From Devosia sp. XK-2 (GTDB taxonomy: Bacteria > Pseudomonadota > Alphaproteobacteria > Rhizobiales > Devosiaceae): a stretch of DNA of 64,000 bases. The position numbers and the translations under genes are program-made. The DNA is taken from NCBI RefSeq assembly GCF_037113415.1, contig NZ_CP146608.1:2128501-2192500 (forward strand). Direction: 5' to 3'. Under the pieces are notes generated by a model that saw only the letters and a list, made by a program, of their open reading frames with translations, did no database searches and was not told where the DNA came from. Below, piece after piece: positions 52,372 to 62,331 of the stretch. The first letter of the stretch is position 1. Every line of letters begins with the position of its first letter.

Positions 52372-52761
52372 TCAGGCCTCTTGGGTGACGAGCATGCGCG
52401 CAATGAAGTCACGCACTTCCTCCACCGCAATACTGAGATCGGCAATCCGCTCTGGCGTCAGCGGGCGTCCCGCCCGAAGATCCTTTTCGAGCCCGGCCGC
52501 CAGGTCGGATACACCCCAGGCGCCCACGCCGGCTGCCGCCCCCTTGATGGAATGGAGGTTGATCGCCAGGTCGTCAAATGCCGTGGCCAGCTTGAGACGG
52601 CCGAAATAGGTCGAAAGCGTCGTATCGAAAAGGCGCAGCACTTCCAGCTCGAGATGTTCATCCCCCAGGCATTGCTTGGTCAGATGCACCAGGTCCACGG
52701 GCCGCACGGGTTTTTGCTGTGATTGGGACCGCGCGTCCTCGACGATTGCTCTCTGCGCCAC
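52372..52761 (-). CDS. Hpt (histidine phosphotransfer) domain protein
   Basis: The 129-residue helical protein has a phospho-acceptor motif NLHSIKGAAAGVGAWGV, with the His at about residue 70. It has no kinase or receiver domain, so it is a stand-alone phosphotransfer protein linking a hybrid kinase to a response regulator. The GTG start has AGGAG 9 bases upstream. It is divergent from the giant coiled-coil gene with a 353-bp gap. Confidence 0.85.
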   Translation of the reverse strand: MAQRAIVEDARSQSQQKPVRPVDLVHLTKQCLGDEHLELEVLRLFDTTLSTYFGRLKLATAFDDLAINLHSIKGAAAGVGAWGVSDLAAGLEKDLRAGRPLTPERIADLSIAVEEVRDFIARMLVTQEA

Positions 52762-53114
52762 TCTGGCTACTCCTGACTACACCGGAAGGCGCCGTAGCGA
52801 CCCTGTGCACAAGGGTAAGGCCGAGGACGTGAACAGGGCCTTAAGCCACATCTTTGCCTTTGTTTGGCCGTCCATTCCTTAACGTTTCCCACCCAAAAAT
52901 TAACCTTTGGGTAAGAAACCGTTCGGTTTGCATAAAATTGAATGTATGAATGAGCTTTGAACCAGCGCGCGGCGGCGGGGGTTGGGGGGACAATGCGAAG
53001 CATTTGCATCGAATTGTTCCGGTTTGGCGACCGGCCCGGAAAGGGCCGTTCTGTCATGACTGCTCGTAAAGACCGCCGTGTAGCTGCAGTGCCGACGCGA
53101 GAGTTGTAAAGAGT
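52762..53114. promoter_or_regulatory. Divergent promoter region, hpt gene and giant coiled-coil gene
   Basis: No gene is seen in this 353-bp stretch. TTAACCTTTGGGTAA at 52900-52914 is one base off the CtrA-type TTAA-N7-TTAA pattern. AT content is higher around 52880-52950. CtrA control of the downstream cell-pole gene is a guess. Confidence 0.35.
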
Positions 53115-56100
53115 ATGGCGAACAAACCGACCCCCCAGAATGATCCGGCCGCGCTGGCCTTCTCGGCTGTCGAGGATGCCCTCAAGGACTCTGTGTTCAA
53201 TCTGGATCCGCCGGCGCAGCCCGCCGCCGAAAAGAAGCAGGACAAAAAGCCTGACCCGGCCCGGTCCGAACGTCTGCGCGCCGCCGACCGCATCGCCCAG
53301 CAGGCCGGCACCGTGGCCAATGACGATCGCATTTCGGCCTCCAAGCTTCTCTACAGCCTGCAAAGCCGCTCCTCGGCTACGCCGACCTGGCTTGCAACCC
53401 TGCTCTCGCTGGTTTGGATCGTGGCAGTGGGCACGGTCGCCTGGATGCGCTTCGGCACCCAGATGGCCAATTTCAGCACCTTTGCCGGCTCCATCGAATT
53501 CGTCGCCACGCTCGCCATCATGGTTGTGCCGGTGCTCGGCTTTTTTGCCGTAGCCACCCTCTTCCGCCGCGCCGCCGATCTGCGCAACGCTGCCTCTTCG
53601 ATCACCCAGGCCGCCATTCGCCTGGCCGAACCCGAGGTCACCGCCGCCGACAAGGTTGCCTCGGTGGGCCAGGCCGTCCGCCGCGAGGTCAATGCCCTTG
53701 GCGATGGACTGGAACGCGCCCTCAGCCGCGCCGGCGAACTCGAGGTGATGATCCATAACGAGGTCACTGCGCTCGAACGCACCTATTCGGACAATGAATC
53801 GCGCATGCGCGCGCTGATCGCCGAGCTGGCCAGCCAGCGCGAAAGCGTGCTGACCAATACCGAGCGCGTGCGCGAGGCTATCACCGAGAGCCATACCGGC
53901 CTCGTCTTCGACCTCGACATGATCAGCCAGCGCATCGCCGGCACCATCGTGGAAAGCGGCGGCAACCTCACCCGTGCGCTGGAAACCGCTGGCAATACGC
54001 TTACCACCGGCTTCTCCGAGCGCGCTGACGGCTTCGTCGCCCTGGTCGACAATCGCACCTCTGACTTCCTCGGAGCTCTGGATGACAGCACCGGCCGCCT
54101 GTCGATGAGCTTTGAGGATAACGCCGCTGCCATCGGCAAGTCCCTTGATGACCGCGCCGCCGAAATCAACGCCGGTATTGAAAGCCGCATCGGCAAGCTC
54201 AGCCAGGCGCTCGATCAGCATGCCGACAGCATTGCCCTGGCCATGGATTCGCGCACCCAGCAGCTTGCCGAGCGCACCGAGGCACTGACCGGCTCCTTTG
54301 AGGACCGCACCCGCTCCATTGCCGGCCTGATCGAATCGCGTACCGGCGCTCTGTCCACCGCGCTGGACGAACGCACTGCGGCGCTCTCCAACCTCCTGAC
54401 GGACGGCGGCACTTCGCTATTGGATCAGTTGCGCGCACGCGGCGAGGAAGTCAGCGAGGCGCTGGCTTCCATCGGCGCCCGGGTTTCCGGCGATATCAGC
54501 GGCCGCGCCACCGAAGCCGAATTGCTGCTGGCCACCCTCACCCGCCAGCTCGACGAATCCGTTTCGATCCAGCTCAACGCGCTCGACAGCCGCCTGCAAT
54601 CGGCGATCATCGAGATCAATGGTGCGCTGGACGACACCTCCGAACGCGCCCGCGCCACCCTGTCCACCGCCGGTCAGGATTCGCTCAGCCTCTTCGATAC
54701 GCGCCTGACCGAGATCACCGGTCTGCTCGATGAAAAGCTGCATGCGCTGGACAATGTCATCGGCGACAAGGGCGAAAGCCTGGTGCAGCGCCTCGACCAG
54801 CAGGGCGTGAGCTTTGCCGCCCGCGCCAATGTGCTGGAAATGGCGCTCAACGAGGAATCGGGCCGCTTCAACGATATCGTCGCCGAACGCACCCGCGAGA
54901 TGAGCGACGTCATCGGCGCCAAGACCAAGGCGATCACCGAGACGCTGACCAATCGCACCCAGGAGATTTCCGACAGTCTGGATGGCCACGCCGGCAAGCT
55001 CGACGAAGTTCTGTCCACCCGCGCCATTGAGGTCAGCGAGGCCTTTACTGCCCGCACCGGCGAGATGGAGGAAACCCTGGCCTCCCGCGGTGCCCAGATC
55101 AGCGAAGCCATCCGCCTGCGGTCCCAGGAGCTTGGCGATACGCTGGCCGCCGGCACGCAGACATTCGACCAGGCCATTGCCGGCCGCACTCAGCGCATGG
55201 CCGATACCCTGTCCAGCCAGACCCAGCATTTCCAGGAAACGCTGAGCCAGACCACACAGACGCTTGGCGACACCATTTCCGAGCGCACCAATGCACTCTC
55301 GCTGGAACTGGAGACACGCACGGCCGACTTTGCCGGTCAAATCGACGAACGCACCGGCCTGCTTGTCGGCAAGCTGGATGAACGCACCCAGGAACTGGCC
55401 AGCGCCGTCAACACCCGCACCCAGCAGCTTTCCGACGCCCTGGGCGCGCGCACTCAGGCCCTGTCCGACACCCTGGCCACCCATACGGCCTCGATTGGCG
55501 AAACCATCGGCCTGCATACCAGCGAACTGGCCGAAACGCTCGAACAGCAGGGCGCCAAGGCCCGCGACAGCATCGAAGGTTCACTGCGCCAGGTGACCGC
55601 TACCATGGAAACCCGGCTCGACGACCTGTCCAATCGCGTTTCGGGCAAGGTCGGCGAGGTCAACGAGACCCTGGGCGTCGGCCTGGATAGTGCCATTGCC
55701 CGCATTTCCGATGCCGAAGCCGGTGTTGCCGCGCGCATCGAAAGCGCCAGCGCCACTGTGGGCGAAAGCGCCCGCCAGGCCGCCGAACTCATCGAGACCG
55801 GCGTCACCTCGGCCCGCAAGGCCATTGCCGACATGGTCGATCAGCGCTTGGGCACCCTGCCCGAGGCCATCACTGCCCGCGCCGATATCACCGCCGAGCG
55901 CCTCGCGGCCCTCAACGCCTCGATCAGCACCTCGATCACCCAGTCCATGGCCGATCTCGAGGCCGGCGCCGATCGTATCGAGGAAACCATCGCCACCCGC
56001 ATCACCGCGGCCACCAGCGCCATTTCCTCGGACGTGGAAAGCACGGCCAATCGCATGGATTCGGCCGTTCGCAATGCGCTCGAACAGATTCGTATGGCGG

Positions 56101-58274
56101 CCAGCAATATCGATCAGCTCGTTTCGGTAAAGGCGGTCGGCGCCGCCGAAGCCATCGAAGAGCGCCTTTCGACCATCAATCAGTCGGTCGAGGAGCAGAC
56201 CAGCCAGTTCGCCAATCTGGTCAACGAGAAATCGGCCCAGTTGCAGACTGCCTTGGCCAGCCACGGCAATCTGTTGCGCGATGCTCTGGGCGAAAACGCC
56301 CGCGAGGCCGAGGAGATCATGTCGGTCTCCACCTCGCGCATCCTCAGCGATGTCACCAATGCGCTGAACAAGCTCAACGATTCCAACCTGCTGCTGCAGC
56401 GCGTGCTCGATGCCTCGACCGCCAATCTAGCCAGCCTGGAAACCAGCGTTGCCCAGCAGACCGCGAACTATTCCAACACCATGCGCGAAGCCATGGGCCA
56501 GACCGAACAGGCCGGCACCATGGTCACCCAGCATGTGGGCGCCCTGCAGGCAACCATTGCCGGCATGGTCGAACAATTCTCCTCCATGCTCGGCCGCCTC
56601 GATGCCGAAGCCGCCGGCCTCACCCAGGCCGCCCAGACGCTCGATGCCTCCAGCTCCAATGCGCTGGAAAATCTCGAGGATCGCCGTGGCGCCATGGACG
56701 CCCTGGCCCAGAGCTTTGCCGCCCGCGCCGACGATATCGATGGCCGCATGCGTCTCTTCGCTCAATCGATTGCCGACACAGTCAACGACACCGAACGCCG
56801 CCTGATCGGCGCCCGCCGTGCCATGGACGAAGCGCTCAACGCCACCTCCCATTCGGTCACCGACGCCCTGAACCAGACCACGGCAACCGTCACCGAAGCG
56901 CTCGAGCAGAACGCCAATAGCGTCACCAACGCGCTCTATGCCAATAATGAGCGCTTCTCCACCGCGCTTCAGGGCAATGTCTCGCAAATGGATAGCGCCG
57001 TGCAGCGTGCCGCCGAGGCCGCCGCCGCAGCGCTCAACCAGACTTCGCAGTCGGTCCGCATGGCCCTTTCCGAGCAGTCCAATCAGGTCAATACGGCCCT
57101 CGAAGACAATGCGAACCGGGTCAGCGACGTTCTCGCCTCGACCGCGGGCAGCGTCACCGATGTGCTCACCTCAACCACCAGTTCGCTCGCCGACACCATT
57201 TCGGACTCCACCAGTTCCGTGCGCAATGCCATCGCCTCCAATACCGGCCAACTGCGCCGCGCACTGGACGAGACCACCGGCGAAGTCACCGGCAAGCTGG
57301 GCGAGTTCCACGAGGTTGCCGATACCGAAGGCCGCCGCGCCAACCAGGCCCTGCAAGAGGCCCAGCAGCGCATGGTTGCCGAGATGCAACGTGCCATTGA
57401 GGACGCCACGCGGCGCTTTGCCGATACGGCGCACGCCATGCGCGAAACGGCCCGCGAAGTGGGCAGCGAACTCGAATCCACCCGTGCCGAACTGGCGCGC
57501 GGCGTCAACGAGCTGCCCGAGGAAACCCGCGCCAGCGCCGCCGCCATGCGTCGCGTTGTGGCCGAGCAGATCGAGGCCCTCAGCGAACTCAACGCCATTG
57601 TCCGTTCGCAGCCGGCCAGCCACGACCTGACCGACCGCCGCGCTCCCCAGCGCGCCCAGCGTTCGCCCGAACCCCCGGCCTATCAGCCGCCGCCGCGCCA
57701 GGCCGAACCGCCGCGCGATACCTATCGCGCCGAGGCCCCGCGCCAGACGCTGGTCGACCCGATCCGCTCGGCCACTGTCGTCGAGCAGCCGGTACCGGCT
57801 CCTGCCCCGGCACCGCAACAGGCGGCCCCCGCCCCTGCTGCCGCCGCCCCGCGTCAACCCGCCGAAGCCGAAGGTGGCGGCTGGCTCCGCGATGTGCTGC
57901 GCAATGCGTCGGCCAAGCAGGCTGGCGGCGCGGCCCCGCAAGCCCTCTCCGGACTCAGCGAGGAGATCGCTCGCTCCATCGACGATGCGGCCCTGGGCGA
58001 AGCCTGGGCCCGCTACCAGGCCGGCGAAAGCAATGTCTTCACCCGCCGCATCTACACGCTTACCGGTCAGGGCACCTATGACGAAGTGCGCAAGCGCATC
58101 CAGCGCGACGCCGACTTTGCCCGCACGGCCCAAGCCTATATGAGCGAGTTCGAGCAACTCCTCAAACGCGCCGCCGCCGGTCCCAACCCGGCCGCCGAAA
58201 CCCGCGAATACCTGCTCTCGGACAAGGGCAAGGTCTACACCACCCTCGCCCACGCCAGCGGCCGCCTCGGCTAA
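53115..58274 (+). CDS. Giant coiled-coil membrane protein, Growth Pole Ring (GPR)-like
   Basis: The 1719-residue protein has a polar N terminus, two membrane helices (about residues 91-112 and 128-150) and then about 1350 residues of apolipoprotein-like helical repeats with recurring R-T-x-x-L and S-D-x-L units every 11 or 22 residues. A Pro-rich linker (about 1510-1600) and a conserved C-terminal domain of about 110 residues (ALGEAWARYQAGESNVFTRR, YLLSDKGKVYTTLAHASGRL) follow. This plan matches GPR of Agrobacterium, which forms a ring at the growth pole and is needed for polar elongation. No homolog search was run. It is transcribed alone with a terminator after it. Confidence 0.8.
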   Translation: MANKPTPQNDPAALAFSAVEDALKDSVFNLDPPAQPAAEKKQDKKPDPARSERLRAADRIAQQAGTVANDDRISASKLLYSLQSRSSATPTWLATLLSLVWIVAVGTVAWMRFGTQMANFSTFAGSIEFVATLAIMVVPVLGFFAVATLFRRAADLRNAASSITQAAIRLAEPEVTAADKVASVGQAVRREVNALGDGLERALSRAGELEVMIHNEVTALERTYSDNESRMRALIAELASQRESVLTNTERVREAITESHTGLVFDLDMISQRIAGTIVESGGNLTRALETAGNTLTTGFSERADGFVALVDNRTSDFLGALDDSTGRLSMSFEDNAAAIGKSLDDRAAEINAGIESRIGKLSQALDQHADSIALAMDSRTQQLAERTEALTGSFEDRTRSIAGLIESRTGALSTALDERTAALSNLLTDGGTSLLDQLRARGEEVSEALASIGARVSGDISGRATEAELLLATLTRQLDESVSIQLNALDSRLQSAIIEINGALDDTSERARATLSTAGQDSLSLFDTRLTEITGLLDEKLHALDNVIGDKGESLVQRLDQQGVSFAARANVLEMALNEESGRFNDIVAERTREMSDVIGAKTKAITETLTNRTQEISDSLDGHAGKLDEVLSTRAIEVSEAFTARTGEMEETLASRGAQISEAIRLRSQELGDTLAAGTQTFDQAIAGRTQRMADTLSSQTQHFQETLSQTTQTLGDTISERTNALSLELETRTADFAGQIDERTGLLVGKLDERTQELASAVNTRTQQLSDALGARTQALSDTLATHTASIGETIGLHTSELAETLEQQGAKARDSIEGSLRQVTATMETRLDDLSNRVSGKVGEVNETLGVGLDSAIARISDAEAGVAARIESASATVGESARQAAELIETGVTSARKAIADMVDQRLGTLPEAITARADITAERLAALNASISTSITQSMADLEAGADRIEETIATRITAATSAISSDVESTANRMDSAVRNALEQIRMAASNIDQLVSVKAVGAAEAIEERLSTINQSVEEQTSQFANLVNEKSAQLQTALASHGNLLRDALGENAREAEEIMSVSTSRILSDVTNALNKLNDSNLLLQRVLDASTANLASLETSVAQQTANYSNTMREAMGQTEQAGTMVTQHVGALQATIAGMVEQFSSMLGRLDAEAAGLTQAAQTLDASSSNALENLEDRRGAMDALAQSFAARADDIDGRMRLFAQSIADTVNDTERRLIGARRAMDEALNATSHSVTDALNQTTATVTEALEQNANSVTNALYANNERFSTALQGNVSQMDSAVQRAAEAAAAALNQTSQSVRMALSEQSNQVNTALEDNANRVSDVLASTAGSVTDVLTSTTSSLADTISDSTSSVRNAIASNTGQLRRALDETTGEVTGKLGEFHEVADTEGRRANQALQEAQQRMVAEMQRAIEDATRRFADTAHAMRETAREVGSELESTRAELARGVNELPEETRASAAAMRRVVAEQIEALSELNAIVRSQPASHDLTDRRAPQRAQRSPEPPAYQPPPRQAEPPRDTYRAEAPRQTLVDPIRSATVVEQPVPAPAPAPQQAAPAPAAAAPRQPAEAEGGGWLRDVLRNASAKQAGGAAPQALSGLSEEIARSIDDAALGEAWARYQAGESNVFTRRIYTLTGQGTYDEVRKRIQRDADFARTAQAYMSEFEQLLKRAAAGPNPAAETREYLLSDKGKVYTTLAHASGRLG

Positions 58275-58296
58275 GGTTTTCCGCAACCAGACATGA

Positions 58297-58324
58297 AAAG
58301 GCCCCAGAGCAATCCGGGGCCTTT
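58297..58324 (+). terminator. Terminator after the GPR-like gene
   Basis: The 9-bp stem AAAGGCCCC / GGGGCCTTT has a 10-base loop. Confidence 0.7.
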
Positions 58325-58400
58325 GTCGTTTCAGCGGGTGTCGGAAGGTTCGGCAATTGGCATGGCAAAACGTCCAGCAGCAGCCTGCACGCCTGGCGTC

Positions 58401-58991
58401 TCAGCCTGCCGCCAGCCCGTTGAAAATAAGATTCTTTATGCTCCCGGCGCTCTTCTGGCTTGGTGCACCGCCGGATACCGCCCGCAGCCCATACCCCTCC
58501 AGACCATCCAAAATCAACAAAGCTGCTTCGCGCGGGTCGTTCTCCGCGGAGAACACCCCCGATTGAACGCCCCTGCCCAGGCAGGCGACGATTGCGTCAA
58601 TCAAGCGATTGCGGTTCTTTTCAAAGACCTCGGCTATAGGCGGATTACGTAGGGCCTCTGTCAAAATCTCGATGCCCAGCAGCGCGTTTTCAGGTGTCGC
58701 AGACCAGACGGCATAGCGTTCAATGAACCTCTCTAAAGCGTCCTTCGGACTGTCTGGCTCCGAGAGCAGATCGATGAAGCCGGACAGCTCCTCCCCCTCC
58801 ATCTCCGCGATGAAGACCAGAACCGCGTCCTTGCCGGCGAAGTGGTTATAGAGATTGCCCAGACTGATACCCGCTCGCGTCGCGATGTCCCGCACGCCCG
58901 TCTGGTGATAGCCGCGCTCAAGAAAGCAGGCCACGGCTGCATGGACGATTTCCAGCTTTCGAGGATGGTGGGCTTTGCCGCGTTCAGCCAA
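58401..58991 (-). CDS. TetR-family transcriptional regulator
   Basis: The 196-residue protein has an N-terminal TetR helix-turn-helix (ERGYHQTGVRDIATRAGISL, GNLYNHFAGKDAVLVF) and a helical ligand-binding domain. The start is TTG at 58991; no ATG fits the domain start. It is divergent from a membrane-protein gene, and the gap contains a palindrome of the AcrR/NemR kind at 59025-59042, so it probably represses itself and the neighbour. The ligand is unknown. Confidence 0.9.
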   Translation of the reverse strand: MAERGKAHHPRKLEIVHAAVACFLERGYHQTGVRDIATRAGISLGNLYNHFAGKDAVLVFIAEMEGEELSGFIDLLSEPDSPKDALERFIERYAVWSATPENALLGIEILTEALRNPPIAEVFEKNRNRLIDAIVACLGRGVQSGVFSAENDPREAALLILDGLEGYGLRAVSGGAPSQKSAGSIKNLIFNGLAAG

Positions 58992-59024
58992 GGCTTGACA
59001 CTCCGAGTTCCGGCAAATAGAAAC

Positions 59025-59042
59025 TGAACGATCGTTCGTTCA
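59025..59042. promoter_or_regulatory. Probable TetR operator
   Basis: TGAACGATCGTTCGTTCA contains the perfect palindrome GAACGATCGTTC. It lies 34 bp upstream of the tetR start and 220 bp upstream of the divergent gene. Confidence 0.6.
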
Positions 59043-59262
59043 TGTTGATTTGATATCCCGTATATCGGCAGAATCACAACAATTCAAAAGGCTTTGCTCC
59101 TCATCTGTCCGGCCTCCCGGATTTGCGAACCTTCGCAATGGGCGTCATGGCTCGATTGTGCCGACCGCTCTGGAGACCGATCACCGGGTACTGGTGGTCT
59201 GCGCTGGGGAGGTCATTGGCGAGTGCAGACCATAGAACGGACGATCAAGAGCGGGAAGCGCA

Positions 59263-60327
59263 ATGAAGGAGAATGCTTTGTCGATCCAGTCAGGCAGTCG
59301 GCTTGAGGGCCTCGATCTTGCTCGCTACATCGCCTTTGTGGGAATGGTGACCGTCAATTTCAGCCTGGCGATGGGCGCTAACCAGGGCGCCGAATTGCTC
59401 AAGATGCTGACGAGTGCCTTGGAAGGCCGCGCAGCGGCGACCTTTGTCGTGCTGGCCGGGATCGGACTTGGACTGGCTGGCCAAAAGCGCCTTGACCAAA
59501 CAGTGTCCGTCACGATCAAGCGCGCGCTGTTCCTCCTGGCTCTCGGTCTGCTCAATGCAACGATATTCGAAGCGGACATTCTGCACTATTACGCCTTGTA
59601 CTTCCTGTTTGGGGCGCTCCTGTTGCGGGTCGGCTCGTGGATGCTACTTGGTGTCATCGTTGTACTGAACGCCTTGTTCGTCATCCTGATTTTCATCCTG
59701 AACTACGACGCTGGATGGAACTGGACCAATTACACCTATGAAGGGTTCTGGACGCCCATTGGCTTCGTCCGCAATCTGTTCTTCAACGGCTGGCACCCCG
59801 TGGTTCCGTGGCTTGGCTTCATGCTCTTCGGCATCGTCCTGAGCCGGCTTCAGCTCTCGCAACGCACAATCCAGTTGAGGTTGTTGATCGGAGGCGGGCT
59901 CGCGCTCGCGATTGCCGAATTGTGTAGCGCCTGGCTGACCCCTCAGCTTGCTCAACTGGCTCCTGAACTTGCGGCGCTGGCGACGACAAAGCCGGTCCCT
60001 CCGATGCCGCTCTATACGCTGGCAGGAATTGGCGCCGCATCCATGGTCACAGGCGGCTGTTTGTTGATTTCTGACTGGCTCGGCTCGATCGGCATTCTTC
60101 GCCTTGTCACACCGGCCGGACGGCAGAGCCTAACGCTCTATATCGCACATATTGTTCTCGGCATGGGCGCACTCCAGGCGCTTGGCATGCTCGGCGAACA
60201 AACTATTGAGCAGGCCGTCGCCGCGTCCGCCATTTTCTGTTTGCTGGCCACGGCCTATGCCATGATCTGGAATCGATGGTTCATACGCGGACCGATTGAG
60301 GAGTTAATGCGAAGGATTGCAGGCTAG
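59263..60327 (+). CDS. Multi-spanning membrane protein (DUF418 / acyltransferase-like)
   Basis: The 354-residue protein has about nine membrane helices and starts near residue 12 with RLEGLDLARYIAFVGMVTVN, the R-x-x-x-x-D-x-x-R opening of DUF418 and heparan-glucosaminide-type acyltransferase-like families. WHPVVPWLGFMLFGIVLSRL and GRQSLTLYIAHIVLGMGAL are also family-like. The substrate is unknown. It is divergent from the TetR gene and lies next to a long gene-free stretch, so it may be a lineage-specific insertion. Confidence 0.78.
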   Translation: MKENALSIQSGSRLEGLDLARYIAFVGMVTVNFSLAMGANQGAELLKMLTSALEGRAAATFVVLAGIGLGLAGQKRLDQTVSVTIKRALFLLALGLLNATIFEADILHYYALYFLFGALLLRVGSWMLLGVIVVLNALFVILIFILNYDAGWNWTNYTYEGFWTPIGFVRNLFFNGWHPVVPWLGFMLFGIVLSRLQLSQRTIQLRLLIGGGLALAIAELCSAWLTPQLAQLAPELAALATTKPVPPMPLYTLAGIGAASMVTGGCLLISDWLGSIGILRLVTPAGRQSLTLYIAHIVLGMGALQALGMLGEQTIEQAVAASAIFCLLATAYAMIWNRWFIRGPIEELMRRIAG

Positions 60328-61021
60328 GGTCTAGGCGCCGCATATGGAACCGCATCAGCCAGGACGACGGTGAGGGCTGCGCTCGAACGGCTTGGCCGAG
60401 ATAGAATTCGGCACCGAGCAAGGTGGGTGTCGAGCAGTCCGCGGGGTCGGAACTCGATGGAATGCCCGTTTATTCCCTCCCAACACCCCACCGCGTCGCC
60501 CTCGGGCGCGACCCGAGGGCACTACACTTGCCGTGTCATAGTCCGACGGTGAACCCAAAGTGCCCCCCTCGGGTCAAGCCCGAGCGCGACATTCCCGCGA
60601 TTGGGGTCTGCACTTATCCAACTAATCCCCGCCCCCAAAACCTCCCACATACTGTCCCCGTTCTCACCGACAACACGCGGTACCGACGAAGTGCCGGGTG
60701 AGGAGGCAGGCCGCACGGTGTCGATCGGGCGGAGGCGTGTATGCTGACCACCGGTCGCTCAACTGAAGCGAACGGCAACAGGCGGCGATGGATGTTTCGG
60801 CATCCGGGCCAAAAGTCTGCGCCGCTCGTGGATGGGATGAGCAACCCGCAAGGGGGCCGCTCGATGCATGCGTCCGAAATCCTGTTCGTGGGAAGCGGCT
60901 TTCGCCTCTTCTTTAATTTAACCGAGGCGAAAGCCGCTTTTCACCGTGCAACCGCGACGCCTCAGGGCCGGGCGGCGCGCAATCACGGCCACTCAAATGC
61001 ACGGAACCGACCAGAAGTGCC
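60328..61021. other. Gene-free region with inverted repeats
   Basis: I see no convincing gene in this 694-bp stretch. It holds GCCCTCGGG / CCCGAGGGC at 60498-60520, CTCGGGTCAAGCCCGAG at 60568-60584 and a long stem-loop at 60893-60939. A frame of 94 codons at 60741-61025 has an acceptable ribosome site but no recognisable protein and is crossed by the stem-loop. Confidence 0.7.
60893..60939. repeat. 16-bp perfect inverted repeat
   Basis: AAGCGGCTTTCGCCTC (60893-60908) and its exact reverse complement (60924-60939) flank a 15-base AT-rich loop. It could be a terminator for either strand or an insertion-site hairpin. Confidence 0.8.
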
Positions 61022-62221
61022 CTAGCCCGCCAACGATTTGGGTGGACGCATCTTGAGCGACCACAATACGCAGCCAATAGCCAGCAGCGAGGTCAGGGTC
61101 GAATAGAAAAATGCGTAGGCGCCGAAATGCTCGACCAGCACGCCGAACACGGTCAGCGCCGCCATGGCCATGGCCATATTGAGCATATTGGCAAAGCCCT
61201 GCGCTTCGGCGGCATTGGCCTCATTGGTCCAGTTGGCGATGAAGTGCACGACGCCGAAATAGCCCATGCCAAAGCTGAAAGCATGCAGCGATTGGGTGAG
61301 GAACAGCACTTCCACCGGCGGGTTAAAGGCCATGATGGTGAAGCGGATCAAACCGGCAATAGCGCCCACCAGGATCATGTTACGCGCCGTCACGCGCCCG
61401 CCGAACCGCCGCCAGACAAACATCAACACCGCCTCGCCCACTGCGGCAAAGCCCAGCAGCGGCCCGAGAAAATAGCTCGGAATGCCGTTTTCATGCCAGA
61501 GCAGCGCGCCGAACCCGCCAATCACAGCATTGGAGGAATTGACCAGCGCAAAGGCCAGGAGCGGCAGCACGAACCAGGGTTGGAGCGCATCCTTGAGCCG
61601 GCTCGGCTGAGCGACCGCGCCGGGCGCGGCATCGGCCAGCGTCACCTGTGGCTTTGGCGCCCGGAACCGGGGCAGCAGGAAAGCCAGGCCCGCTCGCGCC
61701 ACCACCATCACCACATAGAGCGTGACAAATGCCCCCGAACCCAGGGCGTTGAGGAACAGCCCCAGTCCCCCGGCGCCAACCACATAGCCCACCGTGGCCC
61801 AGGCGCGGATGACGCCGAAATCGGTGCCATTTCGGCGCGTCATCCGCACCGTGGCCGCATCGATCACCGGCGCAACCAGCCCATTGCTCGAAGCGCAAAG
61901 CCCCCAGATCAGCAGGATGCCCCAGAATTCGGACACGAAATACATCGGCAATGCCGTCAGCGCCGAAACGATGGAAATGCCGATCAGCGCCGTGCGCCAG
62001 TCATCGGCCTTGTCGGCAACACGGCCCACAATCATGTTGAGCAGCAAGAGCAACAGGGTCGGCAAGGCGTTGATAACGCCGATCTGGTCGGCCGGAATGC
62101 CGTGCTCGCTGAGCCAGATGCCCAGAAAGACCGAGGCCACACCGCCCGGCAGATAAACGGTAAACTGATAAATGGATGCGCGCAGCTCGGGGGAATCCAA
62201 GCGCGAAAGAACCGACGACAT
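61022..62221 (-). CDS. MFS transporter (MFS_1_like / nucleoside:H+ symporter-like)
   Basis: The 399-residue protein has 12 predicted membrane helices in the MFS layout: GVASVFLGIWLSEHGIPADQ, LPTLLLLLLNMIVGRVADKA, VIRAWATVGYVVGAGGLGLF and a central cytoplasmic loop with KPQVTLADAAPGAVAQPSR. The spacing in the first half resembles the PPP/NupG-like branch. The substrate is unknown. The stop is at 61022, just after the repeat-rich region. Confidence 0.88.
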   Translation of the reverse strand: MSSVLSRLDSPELRASIYQFTVYLPGGVASVFLGIWLSEHGIPADQIGVINALPTLLLLLLNMIVGRVADKADDWRTALIGISIVSALTALPMYFVSEFWGILLIWGLCASSNGLVAPVIDAATVRMTRRNGTDFGVIRAWATVGYVVGAGGLGLFLNALGSGAFVTLYVVMVVARAGLAFLLPRFRAPKPQVTLADAAPGAVAQPSRLKDALQPWFVLPLLAFALVNSSNAVIGGFGALLWHENGIPSYFLGPLLGFAAVGEAVLMFVWRRFGGRVTARNMILVGAIAGLIRFTIMAFNPPVEVLFLTQSLHAFSFGMGYFGVVHFIANWTNEANAAEAQGFANMLNMAMAMAALTVFGVLVEHFGAYAFFYSTLTSLLAIGCVLWSLKMRPPKSLAG

Positions 62222-62331
62222 GAAAAGAACTCCCGGCGCAAAACGGCGCCGCGTGCCCTCAACTGCCTCGGAAGCGCGTCCGAGGCAAGGCCAATTCGCA
62301 CTTGTCTGACATTTCTATCCCTTCACCCGGC

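Noticed and set aside
54417..58286. Several long minus-strand frames opposite the giant coiled-coil gene
   Set aside because: Repetitive coding DNA gives long open antisense frames; they have no domain features.
60741..61025. 94-codon frame with an acceptable ribosome site in the gene-free region
   Set aside because: No known family, a stem-loop crosses it, and its end overlaps the convergent MFS gene; could be a remnant.
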